Both the position numbers and the translations under genes were made by a program. 43,436 nt of DNA from Cloacimonetes bacterium UBA3900 (lineage in GTDB: Bacteria > Cloacimonadota > Cloacimonadia > Cloacimonadales > Cloacimonadaceae): assembly GCA_002391675.1 (NCBI GenBank), contig DGFM01000052.1, forward strand, positions 1-43,436, in the 5' to 3' direction. Numbering within the stretch: position 1 is the stretch's first letter; every line of letters begins with the position of its first letter. The notes beneath the pieces are model-generated. The model made no database searches. It had not been told where the DNA came from and saw nothing but the letters and a program-made list of their open reading frames with translations. Below, piece by piece: positions 33,754-41,699 of the stretch.

Positions 33754-36700
33754 TGGTTAGTCCTTGAGCCTGGAATCTCTTTCCTGGGTTTTGGAGCCGG
33801 TGTTTGTGCCTGGCCGGGGCGCATCGTACGGTTGCCCTCGATGAAATCCATCATCTCACGATAGGTGCCGCTGAAGCCGATGACGAAGTAGAAGCGCTGA
33901 CTGGCTTCACCTGTCTGGACGTCGGTATAGCTGGTCTGCCCGCCGGTTGTGTAACCAACGAAGTCGAAGAATCCATAAGGATTGCTGGAGGCGTAAACCA
34001 CGTAGTAAGGCACCTCTATGGGCTCGCCTCCGGTGGTGGCAAGCACGGGCTCCCAAGTGATGTGGAAGTTGCCTTCCTCCCTGCTAAGCTGAACTCCCGT
34101 GGGAGCTTGCAGTTGCTGCTCCTGCACGATGACGAGGGCGGTGTATTCACGCACGTCGTTCAGGATGCCGGTACTCATGGAGAGCTTGAGGTCGTAGACT
34201 CCCGGCTGGTTGAATTGATAGCTCCAATCACGGCTGGTGGCATCGACTACGCCGTCATTGCCCAGATCCCATTCCACGAGGGTGGAAGGATGCTCGTGGC
34301 CGATGGAGGTGTTGGTAAACTGCACCACGGTGCCCGGGGCGACAAATCTGTGGCTGGGCCGGATTGCGATCTGATGCAGGTAGGTGAAGGCGCCGACGTC
34401 TGAGATGGTGCCGTCGCTATCCAGGGGTTCAGCCGGTGAACCGGCATCAATACAGGGGCTGAAGGGTGTGAGCGTGTAGTCTCTTTGGGCAGCATCGGTA
34501 AACATGGGATCGGCGGTGAAGTTGCCCACGCCGGTGTGCTGTCCTGCGATGGCGATATTGTTATAATTAAAGTCAAGATCGCTGCCGGTGAGGATGAAAG
34601 GCTGATCGGTAGCGGGGTTTGAGGTGCCGATGTTGTTCAGGAACACTACCTGGGCGTCCGCCGCTTTCAGATAGTGTTGCATCCCCACCAGGGTGTTGTT
34701 GTGAATCTTCCAGGGGCCGGCTCCCATGAGGTCAAAACCGGTGTAAGTCCAGTCCTGATGCTCGCTGACGAAGTCCGGTTCATTGATGATATAGTGGCCG
34801 TGGATGGTCTTTGCCTGCGCCATTGATGCGGCTTTGATGCCTGTGGAGCAGTTGAAGACCTTCAGAGGCTGGATGAGGGTGCTGTTGCCATCTGCAAGCA
34901 TGAGTCCGATCTTGGCTTGCTCGATCTGAGATTCTTTGATAAAGCCGCCGACGTTGTTGCCCAGCAGGATGCCGATGTTGTCAAAGCGGCTGGTCTGCGT
35001 GCTGTTACGGACGCGGATATTGGTCAAGGTGGGCGTGGAAACGGCTCTATAGCTTTGGGTGTTGCTCAGCTCCAGGCCATACTGATATTCGGTGATCTCA
35101 ACGTCGTTCAAAACCACCCTATCCAAGTCTATGAGCTGCATACCGTAGCTTTCGGCTCTGCTGGTCTGCGTGCTGTTGCGGACGCGGATATTGATCAGCG
35201 TGGGCGTGGAAACGGCTCTGCTTTCCGGATCGCCCTGATATTTGAGACCGTGGTCGTAGTCCTCGATCTCGATATCTTCCAGATGCGCTTCCACACGTCC
35301 GGAGATGTCTATACCAAAGCCTTCGGCTCTGCTGGTCTGCGTGCTGTTGCGCACGCGCAGGTTGATCAAGGTGGGCGTGGAGACGGTTTGGCTGGAGTTT
35401 TTGATCTGTATTCCTCTATAATAATTCTTGAATTCCGCATCGTTGATGACCACGTTTTTCACTTCCTTGATGAGGAGGCCATACTTGCTCTGACGGCTGG
35501 TCTGAGTGCTGTTGCGCACGCGGATATTGATGAGTGTGGGAGTGGCACGGCCGCCGCTGTCTTCGCCGCGGATGAGGATTCCGCGTGGCATATCCAGGAT
35601 TTCCAGGTCTTGGATATTGGGCCCGGCATCTTCTTCGATGAGCAAGCCCAGGGAGTTGTCTTCTTCACGGCTGGTCTGAGTGCTGTTGCGGACGCGCAGG
35701 TTGATCAAGGTGGGCGTGGCGGTGGGTGTTTGGCTGCTCTTGACCTCGATACCCGTTTTATAACCGGCGATATCCAGGTTGTTGATGCTCACATTGCCGC
35801 TTATTTTGGCGCCGACGGTGCCCTTGATCGGGGTGTTGCGGCTGGTTTGCGTGCTGTTGCGTACGCGGATATTGATCAAGGTGGGCGTGGTGTCTGTCCT
35901 CGAGTTTTTCACTTCAATGCCGGTGTCGTAACCATCCACCTCAACGGCGCTTATCTCAGCAGAGCCCTTCAAGCTGAGGCCCGTGCCTCTGAGCACACCG
36001 TCACGGCTGGTTTGCGTGCTGTTGCGCACGCGGATATTGATCAAAGTAGGCGTGGTGGAACCTGAGGCCGCTTCGTTGTCTATCACTATTCCTTCGGGGT
36101 AGCCATCAATCTCCACGCTGTCGATCTGAGCAGAGGAGTTGGCGCCGATAAAGATGGCGGTCTCCGCATCTCTGATGTCTCTGGAATCGGTGGTATTGAT
36201 GGTAAGGCCCTGGATATTGGGGCTGGAGCCCATGATCTTCAGTGGCGAGCTGGCATCCAGGATGGTGCAGCCCGTCAAAGAGCTGACGTTGCGGTTGTTG
36301 CCCTCAAAGACGAGCCCTGTCCAACCGCCCGCTGCGGGACCGGCAAAGGTAACGTTGTTGGCGATCAGTGTTCCCTCGATGGTGAGCGGCTCGTCGCCAA
36401 AGACGTTGATCACCACTCCATCCATGATTTCAAAGACGCCGTCGTCACCGAAGGTGATGCCATTGAAGAGGTTGTAAGGCGAGCCGGCGGGGTCCCAAAC
36501 GGGAGGCAGCACACCCGGGAGCACACAGGTTCCCTGCATACTGATATATTCCATGTAAGTGACGCTGTCTTCTTCGTTTGCGGTGTCGTGTCCCACGGTG
36601 AGGCTCACGTCGTATTGACCGGCGTTTTGATAGATATGTACGGGGTTTTGCTCGGTGGAAGTATTGCCATCGCCAAAGTTCCAGAGCCAGTAGTTGGGAT

Positions 36701-39083
36701 TGCCCAGAGTGGCATCCAGAAACTGCACGCTCTGGCCGGTATATTGATAGTTTACATCGGTGGAAACAGCAGCTTCAAAGTGATCCAGGACGTGCATATT
36801 AAATTCTGCGCTGCTGGTTGCACGGCGCTGGAAGTCGTTGACCTCGATCACAAAGCGCGCAACCTGCACCCCTTCCGTGAGCGAGGAAAAGAGCACCGTG
36901 TGCTGACCGGGGATATTCGGCTGGTTGATGGGATGGTAGGCAAACTGGATGTTTTGATCGCCATAGCCCATGCTCAGTGCGATGCCCAGGTCGCTGATAT
37001 CGTCGTCCACATCGCTGATATACTCTGAAAAGTCCACCAGATAGGTGCTTCTGTGGATAAAGTAAAAGTCTTCAGGCAGGCTCAGCGTGGGAGCGGCATT
37101 CACGTGGTTTACATTCACCGTGATCTGATGCGAGGCAGAGTTTCCATATTGATCCGTAGCGGAAACGGTGATAACCTCGCTGCCCCACCAGTTGGGACTG
37201 GCATTGAGGTACATATTCCCCCAGCTATCAACGGTTCCGCTGATGTGTTCGCTGCCCTGCACTCCATACTGCAACACGGCGTGATCCGGAGCGGTAAACA
37301 CCTGCGTGAGGGAATAAGGCCCACCCGTCTGCCCCTGGAAAAACTCCAGCGTGGAAAGGGGATCGTCCACCAGAGCCGGCCCGGCATAGCCCACGGAGAT
37401 GTAATTTGGCATCACATATTGCACGGTTGCGCCGGTGGTAAGCATCAGCGACAGCCTCACGGTGTAGATGCCCGCGGTGGTGTAGGTATGCATGGGTTCG
37501 GGCTCCAGGCTATCGAAGGTGCCGTTGTTGTCAAAATCCCAATAGTAGCGCACGCCTTGCAGGGGCGGGATCATCCTGAACTGCACCGTAAGCGGCAGAT
37601 CGCCCTCGGTGGGATAGGCCACGAAAGCCTGGTCTTGCACGGGCGTCATGGAAGCATAGGCAACCGGGAGCGTCAGAACGGGATTGACGGGATCGTTGCT
37701 GTTGATAGACACGTTGTAAGTCAGCGTACCCAGATAATCGCCCAGAGGCTGAATGTCGTAGGTGACTTCCAGCTCGCTATCGGGAGCCACCGTACCGGAT
37801 GAAGGCGTAAATTGCACATAGCTTTCGTTATTGTGTACATCGATATTAAAAGTGAGATCCTCACCGCCACGGTTATAGATGGTGAGGGTACCCGTCGTAC
37901 CGAAGTTTGGCTCCAGCACGTGGTAGATAAACGGCGGCGAAACCTCGATCTGAGGCGCACTCACATCAAATGCAGTCACGGGAATCTGCATCATCCTGTC
38001 ACCGAAGTAGACGGTAAAGACTGCGTTTTTGGCCGCAACTTCCTGAGGATGGAATTTGATCTGGAAGGTCATGCTCCCGCCGCTATTCAAGCTGTGTGGC
38101 AAGCCCGTGATCAGCTCTCCACCCACGATTATCTCGTTTGAAAGGCTGAATTCCGGGTCTCCGGACAAGGCGACATTGTCGATCAAAAGACTGCTCAAAC
38201 CGGAGTTGTAGCTGTGAGTCAACACCAGGTTGCGGGTGGCGACCTCGCCCAGAGGGCAGCTATTGCCAAAGCTCACAGCCTCGGGGTCTGCCACCAGGGT
38301 TGGCTCCCAGGCACTGCCATAGACCGGAACCGAGTAGGTGCCACAGTCGGTATTGATGATCATGATGTCTTCATGATAGCCATAATCGGCGGAGTTGAAC
38401 TTCACGTTCAATTGTGCCTCTGAACCATTATACACGGTATGAGGCAGAGGCGGATCGTTGGTGTATTGAAAGTAAACACCCTCTTCAAACTGCACACTCT
38501 GGATGGAGGCTCCGTTTAATCCTCCCGAAACGCCGAAGCCCACCGCACGATAGTAATCCTGGTTGACCTCCCCGTTGCCAAAATCTATGGCTTCCGGCGC
38601 AACGGTGATGGTATAATCCGCGCCATATCCATCCAAATTGACGTAGTGGTTCATCGGTCCGGCGGTGGAAATGCCGGTATCTGCAACAATTGTGATGGTC
38701 TCCAGATCTGAGACCGGGGCGTATGCCAGTGTGGGAGCGTAGAAAACCTGAAACTCAAAGTCCTCATTGGTACCCAAATTCACCGGGAAGGCGGGCAAGC
38801 CGGTCAGATAGTAGGGAGCGGTTGTGGGAATGCTGACAGACAGAATCTGCAGCGATCCGGTACCTGTGTTCCGCACCGTGACGGTCCTGTGGCTTTGGGT
38901 GTGGATTTGTTGGCCACCAAATTCTATTTCTGTGGGATAGGCATAGAAAACAGGCTGACGCAGGCCGGTGGAGCCGGCAGCTTGAGCCACGCTCAGCTCA
39001 GCGCCGCCTGAGGGCTGGTTAACCATGGCCCACATGGAGCAGGTTAACAGGGTGAGAAGTAGAAGCAATCCAATCTTCCTCAT
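33750..39083 (-). CDS. Giant secreted surface protein with ASH, PKD, beta-helix and FnIII modules
   Basis: A 1777-residue exported protein. The ATG at 39083 has AGGAGA 7 nt upstream and starts a signal peptide (MRKIGLLLLLTLLTCSMWA). Modules in order: several ASH/HYDIN-like beta-sandwiches (about 45-470), PKD (483-565, WDFDNNGTFDS), a cadherin-like region (570-765), a second PKD (768-845, WNFGDGNTSTEQNP), a parallel beta-helix (880-1500), a third PKD (1576-1660, WDLGNDG) and FnIII (1657-1750). The beta-helix holds seven copies of TPTLINIRVRNSTQTSR at about 54-59 residue spacing. Unlike other secreted proteins here, it has no PNPF sorting domain and ends in a basic PAPKPRKEIPGSR tail. First gene of the operon with the cyclase-like protein, so perhaps functionally linked. 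Adhesion is the likely role. Confidence 0.85.
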   Translation of the reverse strand: MRKIGLLLLLTLLTCSMWAMVNQPSGGAELSVAQAAGSTGLRQPVFYAYPTEIEFGGQQIHTQSHRTVTVRNTGTGSLQILSVSIPTTAPYYLTGLPAFPVNLGTNEDFEFQVFYAPTLAYAPVSDLETITIVADTGISTAGPMNHYVNLDGYGADYTITVAPEAIDFGNGEVNQDYYRAVGFGVSGGLNGASIQSVQFEEGVYFQYTNDPPLPHTVYNGSEAQLNVKFNSADYGYHEDIMIINTDCGTYSVPVYGSAWEPTLVADPEAVSFGNSCPLGEVATRNLVLTHSYNSGLSSLLIDNVALSGDPEFSLSNEIIVGGELITGLPHSLNSGGSMTFQIKFHPQEVAAKNAVFTVYFGDRMMQIPVTAFDVSAPQIEVSPPFIYHVLEPNFGTTGTLTIYNRGGEDLTFNIDVHNNESYVQFTPSSGTVAPDSELEVTYDIQPLGDYLGTLTYNVSINSNDPVNPVLTLPVAYASMTPVQDQAFVAYPTEGDLPLTVQFRMIPPLQGVRYYWDFDNNGTFDSLEPEPMHTYTTAGIYTVRLSLMLTTGATVQYVMPNYISVGYAGPALVDDPLSTLEFFQGQTGGPYSLTQVFTAPDHAVLQYGVQGSEHISGTVDSWGNMYLNASPNWWGSEVITVSATDQYGNSASHQITVNVNHVNAAPTLSLPEDFYFIHRSTYLVDFSEYISDVDDDISDLGIALSMGYGDQNIQFAYHPINQPNIPGQHTVLFSSLTEGVQVARFVIEVNDFQRRATSSAEFNMHVLDHFEAAVSTDVNYQYTGQSVQFLDATLGNPNYWLWNFGDGNTSTEQNPVHIYQNAGQYDVSLTVGHDTANEEDSVTYMEYISMQGTCVLPGVLPPVWDPAGSPYNLFNGITFGDDGVFEIMDGVVINVFGDEPLTIEGTLIANNVTFAGPAAGGWTGLVFEGNNRNVSSLTGCTILDASSPLKIMGSSPNIQGLTINTTDSRDIRDAETAIFIGANSSAQIDSVEIDGYPEGIVIDNEAASGSTTPTLINIRVRNSTQTSRDGVLRGTGLSLKGSAEISAVEVDGYDTGIEVKNSRTDTTPTLINIRVRNSTQTSRNTPIKGTVGAKISGNVSINNLDIAGYKTGIEVKSSQTPTATPTLINLRVRNSTQTSREEDNSLGLLIEEDAGPNIQDLEILDMPRGILIRGEDSGGRATPTLINIRVRNSTQTSRQSKYGLLIKEVKNVVINDAEFKNYYRGIQIKNSSQTVSTPTLINLRVRNSTQTSRAEGFGIDISGRVEAHLEDIEIEDYDHGLKYQGDPESRAVSTPTLINIRVRNSTQTSRAESYGMQLIDLDRVVLNDVEITEYQYGLELSNTQSYRAVSTPTLTNIRVRNSTQTSRFDNIGILLGNNVGGFIKESQIEQAKIGLMLADGNSTLIQPLKVFNCSTGIKAASMAQAKTIHGHYIINEPDFVSEHQDWTYTGFDLMGAGPWKIHNNTLVGMQHYLKAADAQVVFLNNIGTSNPATDQPFILTGSDLDFNYNNIAIAGQHTGVGNFTADPMFTDAAQRDYTLTPFSPCIDAGSPAEPLDSDGTISDVGAFTYLHQIAIRPSHRFVAPGTVVQFTNTSIGHEHPSTLVEWDLGNDGVVDATSRDWSYQFNQPGVYDLKLSMSTGILNDVREYTALVIVQEQQLQAPTGVQLSREEGNFHITWEPVLATTGGEPIEVPYYVVYASSNPYGFFDFVGYTTGGQTSYTDVQTGEASQRFYFVIGFSGTYREMMDFIEGNRTMRPGQAQTPAPKPRKEIPGSRTNQ
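34986..36054 (-). repeat. Seven intragenic copies of a 52-bp motif encoding TPTLINIRVRNSTQTSR
   Basis: Copies begin near 34986, 35157, 35328, 35490, 35669, 35838 and 36003 on the + strand, 162-178 nt apart. DNA differences are mostly synonymous; residue changes are confined to Ile/Leu (copies with NLRVRN) and one Ile/Thr. The 38-42 residues between copies differ strongly. Confidence 0.9.
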
Positions 39084-39242
39084 CGTGAATCTCCTGAAAA
39101 TCTTCATAAAAGTGTTTTGCATAGACGTGCCCTGCCTGCGCCCTTCCGAGCTCAGGCTGAAGCGATATAGATCAGACATTATATTAAAGTCCATATTCAT
39201 TACTCGAAAGTGGGTGGAACCCCCCACTATTTAAGTTGAAGC

Positions 39243-39271
39243 ATTATTTTCAAGTGGCAGATAAATGTCAA
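39243..39271 (-). promoter_or_regulatory. Sigma70-like promoter of the surface protein/cyclase operon
   Basis: On the - strand: TTGACA (39271-39266), 17-nt spacer, AATAAT (39248-39243). Predicted leader of about 150 nt before the ATG at 39083. This argues against the longer in-frame start at 39227. Confidence 0.6.
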
Positions 39272-39321
39272 GCTCAATTATGCAATTGACGCACCATCCA
39301 TCACACCTTTTAACTTAAGCC

Positions 39322-39350
39322 TTGACACATTCGCACACCCTAAGGACTGT
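39322..39350 (+). promoter_or_regulatory. Weak divergent promoter for the CofE-like gene
   Basis: TTGACA at 39322-39327 with only a poor -10 (GACTGT) at 17 nt. It lies 51 nt from the -35 of the opposite promoter. Confidence 0.3.
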
Positions 39351-39381
39351 AGCTTCAATGAATATCTGACAGAAGGTTACA

Positions 39382-40086
39382 ATGAGTAAAAGCAAAGATA
39401 TCCAAAGCATTATCCAGGTTTTTGGCGTGGAAGTACAGCGCATCCCGATCAAGACCAGGATCATCGTTGATACAGACGACATCCACGATCTGGTGAGAGA
39501 ATACGCCCTGCCCCACCTGCAGGAAGGCGACGTGCTCACCATCTGCGAAAGCCCTTTGGCCATCACCCAGGGCAGAGCCATCCCCGTGAGCGAAATCAAG
39601 GTGGGATTCTGGGCCAAACTGCTGAGCCGCTTCGTAGCCAAAGTGCCCTATGGCATCGGCTTGGGCGCTCCCACCAGTATGCAATGCGCCATCGAGGAAA
39701 CCGGCCTCTGCCGCATCCTCGTAGCCGCCGCAGTGAGCGCAATTGGCAAACTCTTCGGACGCAAAGGAGATTTCTACCGTGTGGCCGGAATGCAGGCTGC
39801 GCTGATCGACGCCGCTACCACCACACCCATCCCACCCTACAACGAAACCGTGATCAAAGGCCCGCTCAACCCCAAAGGCGTGTGTGAAGGCCTGCATGAG
39901 GAATTTGGCTTCGACTTCGCCGTGATGGATATCAACGACATCGGCGGCAGCTGGATGATCGGCGCAAATGAGGGCGTAAACAAAGAGTTTATGGAAGCGG
40001 CAATGAAAGATAACCCTCAAGGACAGGGAGACGAGCTGACACCGTTTTGCATCGTGCGAAGGGTGGCCAGCGGGGCTGGCAAGTAG
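39382..40086 (+). CDS. Coenzyme F420-0:L-glutamate ligase-like (CofE family) protein
   Basis: A 234-residue protein resembling the CofE/FbiB ligase domain: VEVQRIPIKTRIIVDTDDIH at the start, then EGDVLTICESPLAITQGRA, and a central GDFYRVAGMQAALIDA. In methanogens and actinobacteria CofE adds glutamates to F420-0. Here no other F420 gene is visible, and bacterial homologues of this type are often unassigned, so it may act on another substrate. AAGG is 6 nt upstream of the ATG. The gene ends in AAGTAGTCAGTTGTGAG, the stop codon touching a heptamer repeat. Confidence 0.7.
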   Translation: MSKSKDIQSIIQVFGVEVQRIPIKTRIIVDTDDIHDLVREYALPHLQEGDVLTICESPLAITQGRAIPVSEIKVGFWAKLLSRFVAKVPYGIGLGAPTSMQCAIEETGLCRILVAAAVSAIGKLFGRKGDFYRVAGMQAALIDAATTTPIPPYNETVIKGPLNPKGVCEGLHEEFGFDFAVMDINDIGGSWMIGANEGVNKEFMEAAMKDNPQGQGDELTPFCIVRRVASGAGK

Positions 40087-40329
40087 TCAGTTGTGAGTTG
40101 TTGGTTAAGCAGCTGAGAGACAGTTGTTTAGCTTCGTGGATTTATCCGTGAACTTCCGTGTTCATCCGTGGACTTTTTAAACATCAAGCTGCGCTTGATT
40201 GCGGCGCTACGGGCGAGCGCCGGCTACCAGGCGAGCTGCGCTCGCCCCATCCCCACCACAACTACCCGCACCCCAATCACTTGCGTAGCATTCACAACTA
40301 ACAACTGCGACGAAGTCGCCCCGTCCGTG
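40087..40329. repeat. Intergenic repeats
   Basis: TTGTGAG/TTGTTGG heptamers follow the stop codon at once. Then come CCGTG microrepeats (40136-40172), the inverted CAAGCTGCGCTTGATTGCGG unit also found near 5521 and 7793, GGCGCTACGGGCGAGCGCC-like hairpins, and a heptamer cluster (40277-40310) with CAATCACTTGCGTAG. Confidence 0.7.
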
Positions 40330-40470
40330 GAAAAAAGTCCTTTCATAATATACCCTGACGACCTCGCTCAGACGAAGAAAAATCCAAAAATCCAATCTCG
40401 TAACTGCTTGCCAAAGCTAAGACTACGGAATGTGGCAAATATTGTCTCTTTTAGCCCAGGAGTAAAATAC
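40330..40470 (-). repeat. About 145-bp interspersed element, copy C
   Basis: Inverted full copy of the element at 7927-8073. On the + strand: AATATACCCTGACGACCTCG, CAGACGAAG, CTCGTAACTG, CAAATATTGTCTCTTTTAGC. Confidence 0.75.
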
Positions 40471-40555
40471 ACGGATTGCCCCATAGACCCTCCATCACAT
40501 GGTCTACCGCCCCTAAAACACCGCTTCCAGTCTATATTTGGCTGGCACTCAAAAC

Positions 40556-41293
40556 TCACAACTGGCCAGCTTGCTGTCCCGCCGACACCGTCGGCTTCGC
40601 GTGTATCAACCTGATCGAAGCATAGCTATCCTGCAGTTCTGCCACCCGTCCCGCCTGGATAAAGCGTCTCTTATAGTAGTTCATGGAGATGTCATCAATC
40701 ACGATGCCACGGTTTGAGCTGTGTATCATCTTCACCTGATCGCCGTTTACCTCTATCACCATGCCCACGTGCCCCACCCTGCTGGATGCCAGGGATCTGC
40801 CTTTGAAAAAGAGCAGGTCGCCCTTTTGCACTTCGGAGAGCGGAATCTTGGTGGTGAAAGCCGCTTGCTGACTCGCCGTGCGCGGAATAGTGAGCCCTTC
40901 CATGGAATAGAGATACCTCACAAAGTTGCTGCAATCCATGATCTCGCCTCTGGGATTGCGAAATTTGTAGGGACGGCCCAGATATTGGCGTCCGTTATCC
41001 AGCATATGATCCACCAAAGTCTCTTTGATTAAGGTCGGATACTTTTGGCAGATAATGGTCTCGATCAGGACGTCGATGTCATCCTTCCCGATTTCTTCTG
41101 CCTCGGTGAGCTCTGTGGCCTCTTCCGCTTCAGCGGACTCGGCAGACTCTACAGTTTCTGCAGCTTCTGCGGGCGCAGAGGACTCAGCGGGCTCGGTGGC
41201 CAGCAGCCCTGCACACGCAAAGAGCAGTATCATAAGGCTGAGGACGGATCTGCGCAGCACGCTTCCGCCCCAGCGGGTTGTATATATATCCAT
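40556..41293 (-). CDS. NlpC/P60-family cell-wall hydrolase
   Basis: A 245-residue predicted exported peptidase cleaving peptidoglycan stem peptides. The N-terminal segment RRSVLSLMILLFACAGLLA is a signal peptide; FAC is a poor lipobox. A low-complexity Glu/Ala/Ser linker (about 34-70) separates it from the catalytic domain. Active-site residues are Cys121 in DCSNFVRYLY, His175 in RVGHVGMVI and His191 in MIHSSNRG. QKGDLLFFKG is the family segment before the histidine. The stop TGA falls inside AGTTGTGAGTTTTGAG, so the final residues AGQL are encoded by repeat-like sequence, suggesting the 3' end was altered by repeat insertion. Confidence 0.88.
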   Translation of the reverse strand: MDIYTTRWGGSVLRRSVLSLMILLFACAGLLATEPAESSAPAEAAETVESAESAEAEEATELTEAEEIGKDDIDVLIETIICQKYPTLIKETLVDHMLDNGRQYLGRPYKFRNPRGEIMDCSNFVRYLYSMEGLTIPRTASQQAAFTTKIPLSEVQKGDLLFFKGRSLASSRVGHVGMVIEVNGDQVKMIHSSNRGIVIDDISMNYYKRRFIQAGRVAELQDSYASIRLIHAKPTVSAGQQAGQL

Positions 41294-41640
41294 AAAAGTT
41301 TCCGTTTGTTTGCATTTTGTTATTGTGTTGATTTCAACATCTTATGATTAGGATGCAAGAAATGAACCAAGTTGAGGATTATCTTGGGGTTATGCTTGCT
41401 TCATTATCATTCGTGTAATTCGTGCAGCCACAAATAGCCTCGCTCCATCCCGCAGACCTTTCCCGTCTAAGACTTATCACCCAACCAACCCATTCGTGTT
41501 CATTCGTGGAAAATAGAAAAGGCTATAACTTAGTGCGTATTCCCACTATAACTACTTGAATCTCAATCACTTGCGCCAGCACTCACAACTAACAACTAAC
41601 AACTAACAACTGCGACGAAGTTGCCCCTCTCTCCCTCACA
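41294..41640. repeat. Intergenic, microrepeats only
   Basis: No gene. TTCGTGTAATTCGTG at 41410-41424, CATTCGTGTTCATTCGTGG at 41492-41510, and an AACTAAC heptamer tract at 41583-41612 preceded by CAATCACTTGCGCCAG. The rest is AT-rich and unassigned. Confidence 0.6.
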
Positions 41641-41643
41641 AAA

Positions 41644-41669
41644 AAAGCCCCGGGATATCCCGAGGCTTT
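41644..41669 (-). terminator. Intrinsic terminator of the partial secreted protein gene
   Basis: On the - strand AAAGCCTCGGG pairs with CCCGGGGCTTT around ATAT and continues into TTTTTT. The one mismatch on the + strand (C-A) becomes a G-U wobble on the - strand, confirming direction. It is about 30 nt after the stop codon. Confidence 0.8.
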
Positions 41670-41699
41670 TGTTTTTATGTTTCAGCTAAGTTTGCGGGG

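Noticed and set aside
34986..36054. Diversity-generating retroelement target or recombination cassette
   Set aside because: No reverse transcriptase or template repeat is visible, and variation between copies is largely synonymous rather than adenine-specific.
39084..39227. Longer N-terminus for the giant surface protein
   Set aside because: The in-frame start at 39227 lies only a few nt after the predicted transcription start and would bury the signal peptide; ATG 39083 has AGGAGA at ideal spacing.
40168..40614. 148-residue frame downstream of the CofE-like gene
   Set aside because: Runs through the hairpin repeats and the 145-bp element; no domain or ribosome site.
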